Below are positions 52,832 to 61,144 of a stretch of DNA of 64,000 bases, piece by piece; position 1 is the first letter of the stretch, and every line of letters begins with the position of its first letter. The notes beneath the pieces were generated by a model. It did not search any database. It saw nothing but the letters and a program-made list of their open reading frames with translations, and was not told the DNA's origin. Made by a program: the position numbers and the translations under genes. This stretch comes from DASZVB01 sp036272055 (GTDB taxonomy: Bacteria > Myxococcota_A > Polyangia > Polyangiales > Polyangiaceae). Where the stretch lies: the NCBI GenBank assembly GCA_036272055.1, contig DATAZL010000035.1:85136-149135 (forward strand). Reading direction: 5' to 3'.

Positions 52832-53965
52832 TCAGAGGCCGTGCTGGCCGTAGTCGAAGTCGGTCGCGCTGCTGCAGAGGCCGCAGGTCGTTCCAGAGAA
52901 CTGTGCCTTCGCCTTCGCGTCGCCGTTGAAGCTCATCTGCCACCACGCGACGGATTGCGGACCGACGCGATCGGGGGAGAGCATCAGAACAAGGTGCCCG
53001 CGGATCGTGTCCGCCATGTTCCCGACCGGGTTGTGATAGTAGAGGTACGCAGCGGGGCCCGTGGCGGCATTGATGGCGCTGGCCATGGTAGCCGCCGTAT
53101 ACCCGGTGACGTCGAGGTCTCCGGAGATCGCGAGGTACGGCGTGCTGACCGTGAGCGCGTCGCCACCGTTGAAGATGATGGCGGAGGTGATCCTGGGGTC
53201 GGAGTTCGTCGCGGCCACGGTGGCGCTGCCGCCCTGCGAGTGGCCCATCGCGCCGACCTTCGTGAGATCGAGGTGACCGTAGTATGGACTCGACGGATCG
53301 GCGTTCGCCGCGGTGGCGTAGTCGATGGCCTTCTTCTGCGCATCGCCGGTGCCAACCTCGCGCGAGTTCGCGGCGACGACGAAGAAGCCGTACGACGCGA
53401 TGTAGCGAAGCAGGGTTCCGTAGCCCTCGGGCTGCGCGCAGGTCCCGTTACCCCAGGTGAGGACGGGGATCTTCCCTGCCGGCCAGTTCGCGGGGTGATA
53501 GACGCTGTACAGCGACATGTTGAGACAGGTTCCGGTATTCGGCGTGCTCTCGGTGCACGGCTGCGGACCGTCGTCGAGGAGTTGCGTCGAAAGGGTCGCG
53601 TCTTCCATGAACAGGTTCACGAAGGCGGGGCACGACGCCTGATCCATGGGATCGACGTTCTCGAACCCCTTGCCCATGTTCACGTCCATCGCGCCGCCGT
53701 AGGGGCCGAGCTTCACGGTCACGCCGTTCGGCGAAATGAACGTACCGCACGCATCGGTGATCGGCTTGGCGCTGCTCTCGTGAGTTCCGTCACAGGTGAT
53801 GAGCTTGACGCTCCCGCTGGGTGTGCTGCCGCCGCCATCGTCGCCGGTCTCTCCCGACGGGGTCTTGTCGCCCTTGTCGGAGCTGCACGCCGTCAGCGCC
53901 AGCGCAAAAGCAATTCCGGCCGAACACAATGCGGTTCTCCGCAGCAAGCTCGTCATCTCGTTCAT
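52832..53965 (-). CDS. Lipoprotein alpha/beta-hydrolase (PHB-depolymerase/cutinase-like)
   Basis: A 377-aa protein. Leader 'LALTACSSD' is a lipobox, followed by an acidic/Thr linker. The catalytic domain has 'VLTWGNGTCAQPEGYGTLL', the nucleophile 'GAMGHSQGGSATVAA' (GHSQG), 'YLAISGDLDVTGY' and 'GHLVLML', an arrangement like secreted polyester or feruloyl hydrolases. It ends in a Cys pair ('TTCGLCSSATDFDYG'). It is functionally like the lipoprotein at 13476 but only distantly similar. GAGGAG seven bases before the ATG supports the start. Confidence 0.84.
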   Translation of the reverse strand: MNEMTSLLRRTALCSAGIAFALALTACSSDKGDKTPSGETGDDGGGSTPSGSVKLITCDGTHESSAKPITDACGTFISPNGVTVKLGPYGGAMDVNMGKGFENVDPMDQASCPAFVNLFMEDATLSTQLLDDGPQPCTESTPNTGTCLNMSLYSVYHPANWPAGKIPVLTWGNGTCAQPEGYGTLLRYIASYGFFVVAANSREVGTGDAQKKAIDYATAANADPSSPYYGHLDLTKVGAMGHSQGGSATVAATNSDPRITSAIIFNGGDALTVSTPYLAISGDLDVTGYTAATMASAINAATGPAAYLYYHNPVGNMADTIRGHLVLMLSPDRVGPQSVAWWQMSFNGDAKAKAQFSGTTCGLCSSATDFDYGQHGL

Positions 53966-54152
53966 GGTAAGGCTCCTCGTCGCTCGGGATTCGAGTGGAG
54001 CTGCTTAGCAAGGCAATTGCGCGAGATCCACCGCCGAGTGCGCTCGCCTGTGTGACACGCGCCGCTACACCTGTTGGCGCGACCTGGTCATCGATTGCAG
54101 AAGCGACTCAAAACCGACCTGATTACTACAACGCAACGGCACGCGCATCGCG

Positions 54153-54977
54153 TCAAGCTGCGGACGACACGCCCCGAACCTCGTCGGTGACTATCTTGAA
54201 CTCGGTCAACTTCGACGCGCCGAACGTCGTGGTGATGGCGCAGTCGGCGGCGTCGCGCCCGCGGGCCATGAGGATGCGCCCGACGCGTGGAACGTTGTGA
54301 CGCGCGTCGAAGGTGAACCACCGGCCGCCGACGTACGCTTCGAACCAGGCGCTGAAGTCCATCGGTGCAGGGACCGGCGGTACTGCGATATCGCCCAGGT
54401 ACCCCGTCGCGTACCGCGCGGGAATGTTCATGCACCGGCAGAGCGCGATGGAGAGATGCGCAAAGTCGCGGCAAACACCGACGCGCTCCTGGTGGGCCTC
54501 GAACGCCGTCCTCGTCGAACGAGCGAACTGATACCCGAACGTCAGATGACGGTGCACGTAGTCGACGATGGCCTGCACCCGGCGATACCCGCGGGGGGCA
54601 CTTCCGAACAGCGACCACGCAAGCTCCGAGAGCCGGTCCGTCTCGCAATAGCGACTACCGAGAAGGAACATGACGGCCTCCTCGGGAAGCTGCGCGACCG
54701 GCACTTCGTCGGCCGACGGTGCGGTCTGATCCGGAAGGCCGGAGTCCTGAATCAAGAAGTCCGTCGAGAGCTTCAGGATCCCGGCCGGCGCCACGGTCCG
54801 AGTGCGGAGGTTCCCGAATTCATCGATGCTCGCGGTGAGGGGCGACGAACCGTTGGACGTTATGATCGCCGGTGTGCGCAGGTCCTGCGCCCGGGACGGA
54901 TGAACGCTGAGTAGCGCCATCAGGGGGGTCTCGTATTCACAGCGGATCGAAATCTGGTAGCCAGCTCTTATCAACAT
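54153..54977 (-). CDS. Transglutaminase-like domain protein
   Basis: A 274-aa soluble protein. The transglutaminase-like core shows 'GVCRDFAHLSIALCRCMN' with Cys169, 'PARYATGYLGDI', and 'PMDFSAWFEAYVGGRWFTFD' plus 'ARHNVPRVGRIL'. In classical papain-like transglutaminases the position before AW is His; here it is Ser209, a substitution also seen in some bacterial subfamilies with this C-terminal motif. The protein may be a peptidase-like or inactive member. It is divergent from the 1140-aa surface protein gene. Confidence 0.85.
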   Translation of the reverse strand: MLIRAGYQISIRCEYETPLMALLSVHPSRAQDLRTPAIITSNGSSPLTASIDEFGNLRTRTVAPAGILKLSTDFLIQDSGLPDQTAPSADEVPVAQLPEEAVMFLLGSRYCETDRLSELAWSLFGSAPRGYRRVQAIVDYVHRHLTFGYQFARSTRTAFEAHQERVGVCRDFAHLSIALCRCMNIPARYATGYLGDIAVPPVPAPMDFSAWFEAYVGGRWFTFDARHNVPRVGRILMARGRDAADCAITTTFGASKLTEFKIVTDEVRGVSSAA

Positions 54978-55316
54978 CGGGGTGCTCGGGTCGCGGTCAC
55001 TGCAAGCCCGAAGCCAACACCTACCGGGTGCGCGCCCCCATGAAACGGAGCAGGGTGTCCTGACTTTCCCGACAAATCATCGAGTTCCGGCCGTTGCGCC
55101 GATGACTCGAGTGGGGCGACTGATCCGCCCGCGACAGAACGCCACGCACATCGAACATGCCGCCCGAGCGAACGCGACGAGATCAGATCAAATGGATTAC
55201 TCGATACGCCGATTGATTACCCCCTTCGGTCGAACCACTTTTCCTCACGCCAACACCGAACGAGCAGGCGTGACGTCGCGTTGTCGGATCAACGTCACTG
55301 AAGATATGCTGATTGG
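54978..55316. other. Gene-free divergent region
   Basis: About 339 bp between the transglutaminase-like gene and the large Cys-repeat gene. It is slightly less GC-rich than its surroundings and contains runs such as GATTACTC and TGATTACCC near 55195-55225. Nothing else is recognised; it presumably holds both promoters. Confidence 0.35.
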
Positions 55317-58300
55317 GTGCGTCCATTCTTTCGCGTAGTGCTCGCGCTAGTCGGTGCTTGCGTCACTCACGCGTGCATCGTCCCTTCGGATCTCGACTCC
55401 TTTTCCGCCGGCTCGGGGCACAGTCGCCGGAAAGACGGCGGCGTGAACAACCCGGATGCGGGCTCGGGCGGAGCGTCCGCGCCGGACGCGTCGTTCGGCG
55501 GCGCACCATCGAGCGGCGGTAGCGGAGGGATCGACGGCGCCGGCGGCGCGAGCGGCGGTGGAATGAGCTTGCCCGACGGCTCGGTCGCCGCCTGCGACGA
55601 TCGGCGCCGGAACGGCGACGAGACCGACGTCGATTGCGGCGGATCTTGCCGGCAATGCGCCGACGGCGGCTCCTGCGCGGTAGACGCAGACTGCAAGAGC
55701 GGCGTCTGCAGCCACGAGTCGTGTCAGCCGGCGAGCTGTAGCGACGCCGCGATGAACGGCATGGAGTCGGACGTCGATTGCGGCGGACCCGATTGTCCCG
55801 CTTGCGCGGCCCTCCGTCGCTGCACCGATCCGAAGGATTGCGAGACGGTCTTCTGTCTCGGTCAGCTCTGTCAGGCGCCGACCTGCAACGACGGCATGCA
55901 GCAGAGCGACGAGGTCGACACCGATTGCGGCGGACCGAATTGCGCTCCCTGCAAGGGCGGCAGTCACTGCACCGTCGACGCGGATTGCGTCAGCGACGTG
56001 TGCTCCGACTCCTTCTGCCAGCTCGATACGTGCGCCGATGAGCGCCAGAACGGCGCCGAGACGGCAAAAGACTGCGGTGGCGGCGGCTGCCCCGGCTGTT
56101 CGCCAGGTCAAGCCTGCAAGCTCGCCGACGATTGCGCGAGCGGCGTATGCGCGCGCGGTTCGTGCGCCACGCCGAGCTGCACCGACTCGATCCTGAACGG
56201 CACCGAAACGGACGTCGATTGCGGCGGACGTGATTGCCCCGACTGCGCGACGAGCAAAGCGTGTCTGATCGGGAACGATTGCGTCGAGGGGTTCTGCTCG
56301 GGCGGCCTGTGCACGACCGCGGAGTGCGTGGACGGGACGCGCAACGGCTCCGAGACGGACACCGACTGCGGCGGCGCGTTCTGTGCTCGCTGCGGCACCG
56401 GCAAGACCTGCGCGATCAGCCAGGACTGCGTGAGCCTCGTCTGCACGAGTCTCGCCTGCGCGGCCCCGGCATGCGGCGACGGCGTTAAGAACGGCGCAGA
56501 GACCGACACCGACTGCGGCGGCGTTTGCGGCCCCTGTAACGCCGGCGCGATGTGCTCCGTCGACACCGACTGCAAGACCGCCGTGTGTCGCGGCGGCGGC
56601 TGTGCGGCCCCGGGATGCACCGACACCACGAAGAACGGCGGCGAGACCGGCATCGACTGCGGTGGTCCGGCATGTCCCGCTTGCCCGACCGGCATGGGCT
56701 GCGCAACCGGAAGCGATTGCGCGAGCGGCAAGTGCGCGACCAGCAGCTGTCAGGCGCCGACGTGCACCGACGCCCTCGCGAACGGCAACGAGACCGACAC
56801 CGACTGCGGCGGCAGCGACTGCACCGCCTGCGCGATCGGCAAGAAATGTGCTACGGGCACCGATTGCGCCGGCGGCTATTGCAGCTCCGGAGTCTGCTCG
56901 TCACCCGGTTGCAACGACCACACCAAGGACGGCACCGAATCCGATCAAGACTGTGGCGGCCCGGACTGCCCGAAGTGCCCGCCCGACAGCACGTGCGGCA
57001 CCAACGGCGATTGTGCGAGCGCGCGCTGCACCGGCGGCAAATGCCAGACTGCGACGTGCTCCGACGGCGTTCTGAACGGGACGGAATCGGGCATCGATTG
57101 CGGCGGCGGCGGTTGCCTCACCTGCGCCCCCGGCACGGGTTGCAAGACGGCGTCCGACTGCGCCAGCAAGGTGTGCACGTCGTCCAAATGCCAGGCAGTG
57201 AGCTGCTCGGACTTCGTCGAGAACGGCACGGAAACGGACATCGATTGCGGCAGCAACTGCCCGAAGTGCATCGCCGGCAAGGTCTGCTCGTCGAACAGCG
57301 ACTGCCAGAGTCTCCGTTGCTCGAGCGGCGTGTGCCAGACCGCGTCGTGCTCCGACGCCACGAAGAACGGCGACGAGACGGACACCGACTGCGGCGGGAG
57401 CTGCCCCACTTGCGGCACCGGCAAGGCGTGCGGCATGTCCGGCGATTGCGCGAGCCGCGTGTGCAGCGGCGGCGCCTGCAAGGCGGCCTCGTGCACGGAC
57501 GGAGTCACCAATGGCACCGAGACGGGCAGGGACTGTGGCGGTGGTGGCTGTCCGATCTGCGCAGACGGCCTCGGTTGCACCGCCAGCACCGATTGCCAGA
57601 GCGCGCGCTGTGTCAACGGCACCTGCCAGGCGGCGGGCTGCACCGACAGCGTGAAGAACGGCGGCGAGTCGGACGTCGACTGCGGCGGCGCGACGAGCTG
57701 CCCGCGTTGCCCGAACGGCAAGACGTGCGCGGCGGCGACGGACTGCACGAGCGCCTATTGCTCGACCACCTGCGCCCCACCGCCCGTACTGCAATTCCCC
57801 TACACCCCGACGAACTTCACGCTCACCGGCCTCGACGCGCTGTCGACCGACGACACGACCCTCCTCGATTGCGGCGTCTCGACCTTCGACTCCGGAACGC
57901 TCGCATTCGGCAACTGGTGTGGCCAGAACATACCGACCCCGGTCGTGCAGACGCAGACCGGCGGCCCCGACATCGTTGTCGTCCCGGTCCGTAACCTGAC
58001 GCTCGCCGCAGGCTCATCCATCAAGCTGACCGGCACCCGCCCCGTCGTGTTCGCCGTGTTCGGCAATGCCACCATTGCTGGGACGATCGACGGCGGCGCA
58101 AGCGGCATCGTCCCCGGGCCGGGCGGTAACACGAGCTGCGGCACGAGCCTGGGCGGGAGCGGCTCCGGCGAGACCAAGCGCCTCGGCGGCGCGAGCGGTG
58201 GTGGTGGCGGCGGCTTCGGCACCGCCGGTGGCAAGGCCGGCAAGGCCGACACCGACGGCAGCAGCAGCACCGGCGGCATCGGCGGCGTGGCGCGAGGTGC

Positions 58301-58739
58301 CGCAACAGAGAGCCCGCTCATCGCCGGCTGCGCCGGAGGCGTCGCAGGAGATTGCAGCACAGTCGGCGGCGCCGGCGGCGGCGCGATCCAAATGTCCGTC
58401 GCGGGCGCGCTCAAGGTCAGCGGCACCGTCCGCAGCGACGGCGGCGCCGGAGCAACGCCCTGCGGCGGCAGCGACGAAGGCGGCGGCACCGGAGGCGGCT
58501 CAGGCGGAGCCATCCTCCTCGAAGGCGCAACGCTAGACACGACGGGTTCCACCATCCACGCCAGTGGCGGCAACGGCGGCAAGAACGGCACCTACGCCGG
58601 CGTCTACAAATGCGGCGGCGAAAACGGCGGCAACGGCTCCACGACCGCGTCGAGTGCGGGCGCAAACGGCTCGGACTGCCAGGGCGGCAGTTCGGGCGGC
58701 GGAGGCGGCTACGGACGGGTCGCGACGGTCGATCGGTGA
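55317..58739 (+). CDS. Large secreted protein with 15 eight-Cys repeats and Gly-rich C-terminus
   Basis: A 1140-aa protein. The N-terminus ('VVLALVGACVTHAC') is a lipobox-type leader, followed by a Gly/Ser/Ala linker to about residue 90. Then come 15 tandem repeats of 46-49 residues with the consensus C.D...NG.ETD.DCGG..C..C..G..C....DC.S..C....C, eight cysteines each and an acidic DCGG core that could bind calcium. The last 320 residues are low-Cys and Gly-rich ('GGAGGGAIQMSVAGALKVSG') with a beta-helix-like feel. It is likely a disulphide-rich surface or adhesion lipoprotein. GTG 55317 is the start given by the signal; function unknown. Confidence 0.88.
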   Translation: MRPFFRVVLALVGACVTHACIVPSDLDSFSAGSGHSRRKDGGVNNPDAGSGGASAPDASFGGAPSSGGSGGIDGAGGASGGGMSLPDGSVAACDDRRRNGDETDVDCGGSCRQCADGGSCAVDADCKSGVCSHESCQPASCSDAAMNGMESDVDCGGPDCPACAALRRCTDPKDCETVFCLGQLCQAPTCNDGMQQSDEVDTDCGGPNCAPCKGGSHCTVDADCVSDVCSDSFCQLDTCADERQNGAETAKDCGGGGCPGCSPGQACKLADDCASGVCARGSCATPSCTDSILNGTETDVDCGGRDCPDCATSKACLIGNDCVEGFCSGGLCTTAECVDGTRNGSETDTDCGGAFCARCGTGKTCAISQDCVSLVCTSLACAAPACGDGVKNGAETDTDCGGVCGPCNAGAMCSVDTDCKTAVCRGGGCAAPGCTDTTKNGGETGIDCGGPACPACPTGMGCATGSDCASGKCATSSCQAPTCTDALANGNETDTDCGGSDCTACAIGKKCATGTDCAGGYCSSGVCSSPGCNDHTKDGTESDQDCGGPDCPKCPPDSTCGTNGDCASARCTGGKCQTATCSDGVLNGTESGIDCGGGGCLTCAPGTGCKTASDCASKVCTSSKCQAVSCSDFVENGTETDIDCGSNCPKCIAGKVCSSNSDCQSLRCSSGVCQTASCSDATKNGDETDTDCGGSCPTCGTGKACGMSGDCASRVCSGGACKAASCTDGVTNGTETGRDCGGGGCPICADGLGCTASTDCQSARCVNGTCQAAGCTDSVKNGGESDVDCGGATSCPRCPNGKTCAAATDCTSAYCSTTCAPPPVLQFPYTPTNFTLTGLDALSTDDTTLLDCGVSTFDSGTLAFGNWCGQNIPTPVVQTQTGGPDIVVVPVRNLTLAAGSSIKLTGTRPVVFAVFGNATIAGTIDGGASGIVPGPGGNTSCGTSLGGSGSGETKRLGGASGGGGGGFGTAGGKAGKADTDGSSSTGGIGGVARGAATESPLIAGCAGGVAGDCSTVGGAGGGAIQMSVAGALKVSGTVRSDGGAGATPCGGSDEGGGTGGGSGGAILLEGATLDTTGSTIHASGGNGGKNGTYAGVYKCGGENGGNGSTTASSAGANGSDCQGGSSGGGGGYGRVATVDR
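55587..57770 (+). repeat. Fifteen tandem coding repeats of about 140-147 bp
   Basis: The DNA of the Cys-repeat region shows a regular period of about 145 bp, most conserved around the bases encoding NG-ETD-DCGG. Repeats differ by several substitutions each, so the array is old or under selection to diverge, and not a recent expansion. Confidence 0.85.
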
Positions 58740-58749
58740 CGTCGGGGAA

Positions 58750-58958
58750 GCCTGAAACCGGACATCAGTATTCGGCGGACCCCTGCTGGCAGCCCTGAAT
58801 CGGACATCGACGCCCTGATCCAGGCTCCGAGGAGCCAATTGCGGAACATATCTGTTCAGTTCCGGGCTCCTGGCAGCCTCCATCGGAACATCTATGATTC
58901 GACCACGGCCACCCCGGAGGCTAGTTCCGGGATGCGATGTCCGGTCGAAGCCTGCTGG
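58750..58958. repeat. Degenerate short repeats, possible insertion-sequence remnant
   Basis: The motif GCCTGAAACCGGACATC (58750) recurs as GCCCTGAATCGGACATC (58792) and GCCTCCATCGGAACATC (58876). An inverted version, GATGTCCGGTCGAAGCC, is at 58936. Multiple similar terminal repeats are a feature of some insertion sequences (for example the IS21 type), but no transposase is present. The region lies between the Cys-repeat gene and a truncated regulator, so this is a candidate scar of a transposition event. Confidence 0.45.
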
Positions 58959-59039
58959 GAGCCCGGCGCATGTCACCCATGTCTGGCTCTCGGCCGTCGA
59001 ACAGGCAAGGAGTGTCTCCTTTCAGGCCGCCGTGGTCGT

Positions 59040-59438
59040 ATGCTCGCGGCATGCGCTTACGTCGGAAAAAGCGATCAGAAGCAGCACGCTTTGATTCTGC
59101 TCGCGATCCGGCGACTGCGAACGACCGAGCGACTGACCCTCGCCGCAATCCGCGCACGGCTTGGACAGCTTCGTGAAGACGAGCTGACGGCGTTCGCGAC
59201 GGCGGGGCTCGCGCCGGGGGCGCTTGCGGATGCACTGGGCGTCAAGGTCGTCACGGCGCTGCCAGGGCCGTTCGTGGGCTCACCGTTCATTGAGGGGAGC
59301 GACCCCGGTGTGATGCGACTACCTCGGTGGACGCGTACCGAGCTGGCGCTGGGGCTTGAGCTTCACGTCAGGGACGATGCGAGTGCGACGGTGATGGGGC
59401 TGGTGGCGCGGATACGGGAGATGGCGGGGGCGGGGTGA
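59040..59438 (+). CDS. Hypothetical protein, possible truncated MerR-type regulator
   Basis: A 132-aa open frame from ATG 59040. Residues 15-45 ('ALILLAIRRLRTTERLTLAA', then 'IRARLGQLREDELTAFA') resemble the second part of a MerR DNA-binding domain, but the HTH that should precede it is missing; upstream sequence is the repeat region. The C-terminal half ('LPRWTRTELALGLELHVRDD') is not recognised. It is probably a decayed gene cut by the rearrangements on its left; the frame remains open by chance or for a new product. Confidence 0.4.
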   Translation: MLAACAYVGKSDQKQHALILLAIRRLRTTERLTLAAIRARLGQLREDELTAFATAGLAPGALADALGVKVVTALPGPFVGSPFIEGSDPGVMRLPRWTRTELALGLELHVRDDASATVMGLVARIREMAGAG

Positions 59439-59453
59439 GAGGGGGCGTGTGGG

Positions 59454-59486
<33 letters not shown>

Positions 59487-59505
59487 GATTCCGCGGCATT
59501 CTCTG

Positions 59506-60274
59506 CTACTCCGCCGCGGCTCGTGACCCGATCGTGTCCCGAACGATCGGTACCCTTGTGAGACCATCGAGCAACCGCACCGCGTCCCGACGAACGTCGG
59601 GGCTCAGGTGCGCGTAGCGCATGGTCATCTCCATCGTGCTGTGCCCGAGCATCTCCTGGATCGCCTTCAAGGACACTTTTCGCGTCGCCAGATGAGACGC
59701 AAACGAGTGCCGCATGACGTGCCACCCGATCCGGCGAAGCTCCGCCTTGCGGCAAGCCCTCCAGAGCGGGTGTTTGCAGTCCCCCTTCGTGAGCATGCGC
59801 CCGTCCTCGTGCGCGAAAACGTGCTCACCAGGAAAGCGCGACGGCAGCGAGCGCAAGATCGCGATCGCATCGTCGCTCAAGGGGACTTCACGTGACTTGC
59901 CATTCTTCGGCGTCCCGACCACGCCGCGCACCGCCGACCGACGCACCATGAGTCGACCCGCGACGAGGTCGACGTCGTCCCACCGTAGTCCGAGCAGCTC
60001 TCCTTGTCGGAGACCCGTTCGGAGCGCGAGCAGGACCATGGGGCGCCATTCGGTATCGGCACCGTCCACCAGGCGCGCGGCTTCTTCGAACGTGAGGAAG
60101 TCGAACTCCGGCGGGGGCACCTTCAGCCAGCGCACGCTCGGAATCGAGCGGAGCTTACGGCAGGCGGCCTCTTCTCTCCTGCGTGCCGTTCCTGGTCTCC
60201 ATCAGCGAGGATCCACTTTTCAGGCGCCGTCCGACGTAGATCCCCGCACCGTGGTTGAAGCCCCGGCGCGCCAT
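59506..60274 (-). pseudogene. Tyrosine integrase with internal deletion and frameshift
   Basis: The catalytic domain is complete: Arg in 'RTGLRQGELLGLRW', Lys in 'GTPKNGKSREVPL', His-x-x-Arg in 'WHVMRHSFASHL', His in 'MLGHSTMEM' and Tyr in 'MRYAHLSPD'. The N-terminal arm-binding segment ('MARRGFNHGAGIYVGRRLKS') is in another frame at 60155-60274. The roughly 100-residue core-binding domain that should lie between is absent: the two parts meet within about 40 bp near 60150. A catalytic-only product could in principle be made from a GTG at 60135, but it should not integrate DNA by itself. It belongs to a different integrase lineage from that at 4944. Confidence 0.85.
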
Positions 60275-60444
60275 CGCAGCATAACCCTTTCCGGCCACGG
60301 ATGAGTCGGGAGCGCCGACTTTCCTTTTCCCCGGGCTCGATACGCTCATTGTTCGACGCTCGGCGAACCACCAGCCTCAAGCGGCTCTTTCGGTCCCGCA
60401 ATCACGGGCAATGAAATTCCGCGTCTCGATGCTACGCTCCGAGC

Positions 60445-60681
60445 GTGGTCCACGCACTACGCGCCCAAGTCAAGAACGGCCGCCTCGTCCTCGACGAGCC
60501 CGTCGACCTACCCGAAGGGACGACAGTCGATCTCGTGCCCGCAGACGAGTCCGACAATCTCGACGACGCCGAGCGAACGCGTCTTCATGAGGCGCTCGCC
60601 ACATCGCGCGCGGAACTCGCGCGCGGCGAAGGCGTTCCGTTGGCGGGCGTGATTCGAGAGCTCCGCGCCGCCCGGCGATGA
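60445..60681 (+). CDS. Antitoxin-like protein (AbrB/DUF104-type N-terminus)
   Basis: A 78-aa protein. The first 30 residues ('VKNGRLVLDEPVDLPEGTTV') have the strand pattern of small AbrB/SpoVT- or DUF104-type DNA-binding antitoxins. The C-terminal helix ends 'AELARGEGVPLAGVIRELRA', a toxin-neutralising tail like those of ParD/PHD proteins. Its last four bases (ATGA) overlap the toxin start. It starts at GTG 60445. Confidence 0.8.
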   Translation: MVHALRAQVKNGRLVLDEPVDLPEGTTVDLVPADESDNLDDAERTRLHEALATSRAELARGEGVPLAGVIRELRAARR

Positions 60682-60980
60682 CCCGGTACGCGGTCATTCT
60701 GTCGCCGCGCCCGCAGAGGCACGTCGTGGCGATTCAGACGTGGTGGCTTGAGCACCGACCAGCAGCCCCCGCGCTCTTCGTCGATGAACTGGAAGCGCTC
60801 GAAGTCGACCTCGCGAAAGGGATCTTGCGAGGCGTCACCTACGCCTTCGACGAGGCAACACGGCGCGCCCTGCTCCCGCGCTGCAGATATCACGTGTACG
60901 ACGAGGTCAACAAAGCCGATCGCATCGTGCAGGTGCTTGCGGTCTGGCAGGCTTCACGTGGACAAGGTCCGACGCTGTAA
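60678..60980 (+). CDS. ParE/RelE-superfamily toxin
   Basis: A 100-aa protein with the ParE/RelE strand-helix pattern: 'YAVILSPRPQRHVVAIQTWW', a Leu-rich helix ('ALFVDELEALEVDLAKG'), and the closing strands 'CRYHVYDEVNKADRIVQVLA' and 'VWQASRG'. ParE members poison gyrase, RelE members cleave mRNA on the ribosome; the sequence does not settle which. The ATG at 60678 overlaps the antitoxin stop, the standard layout of a type II module. Confidence 0.87.
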   Translation: MTRYAVILSPRPQRHVVAIQTWWLEHRPAAPALFVDELEALEVDLAKGILRGVTYAFDEATRRALLPRCRYHVYDEVNKADRIVQVLAVWQASRGQGPTL

Positions 60981-61012
60981 GAAGCTCGTGCCCCAACGCC
61001 ACGGAATCCAGC

Positions 61013-61144
61013 GGTACGACGAAGGACGTCGAGCAGTGGCTCGACATGTTCCGCCGTGCACTCGAGGCCAACTACGAGCGACTCGATGCGCTTCTCGCTG
61101 AGAATTCGTCGAACCCGACAACCCCAGAGAACGCGAAAAAATGA
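61013..61144 (+). pseudogene. C-terminal remnant of an ArsR-type regulator
   Basis: A frame ending with TGA at 61144 reads 'TTKDVEQWLDMFRRALEANY' then 'ERLDALLAENSSN', the usual C-terminal helix of small ArsR-like regulators that are co-transcribed with SRPBCC genes. The DNA-binding part is absent; the DNA upstream belongs to the toxin gene end. The stop overlaps the SRPBCC start (ATGA), so the ancestral coupling is still visible. Confidence 0.6.

Noticed and set aside
55587..57770. CRISPR-like array
   Set aside because: The regular period is about 145 bp within a coding frame with conserved cysteines; it is a protein repeat and not a repeat-spacer array.
56901..57794. 297-aa minus-strand Ala/Arg-rich frame across the Cys repeats
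   Set aside because: It mirrors the repeat period of the plus-strand gene and has no leader or motif.
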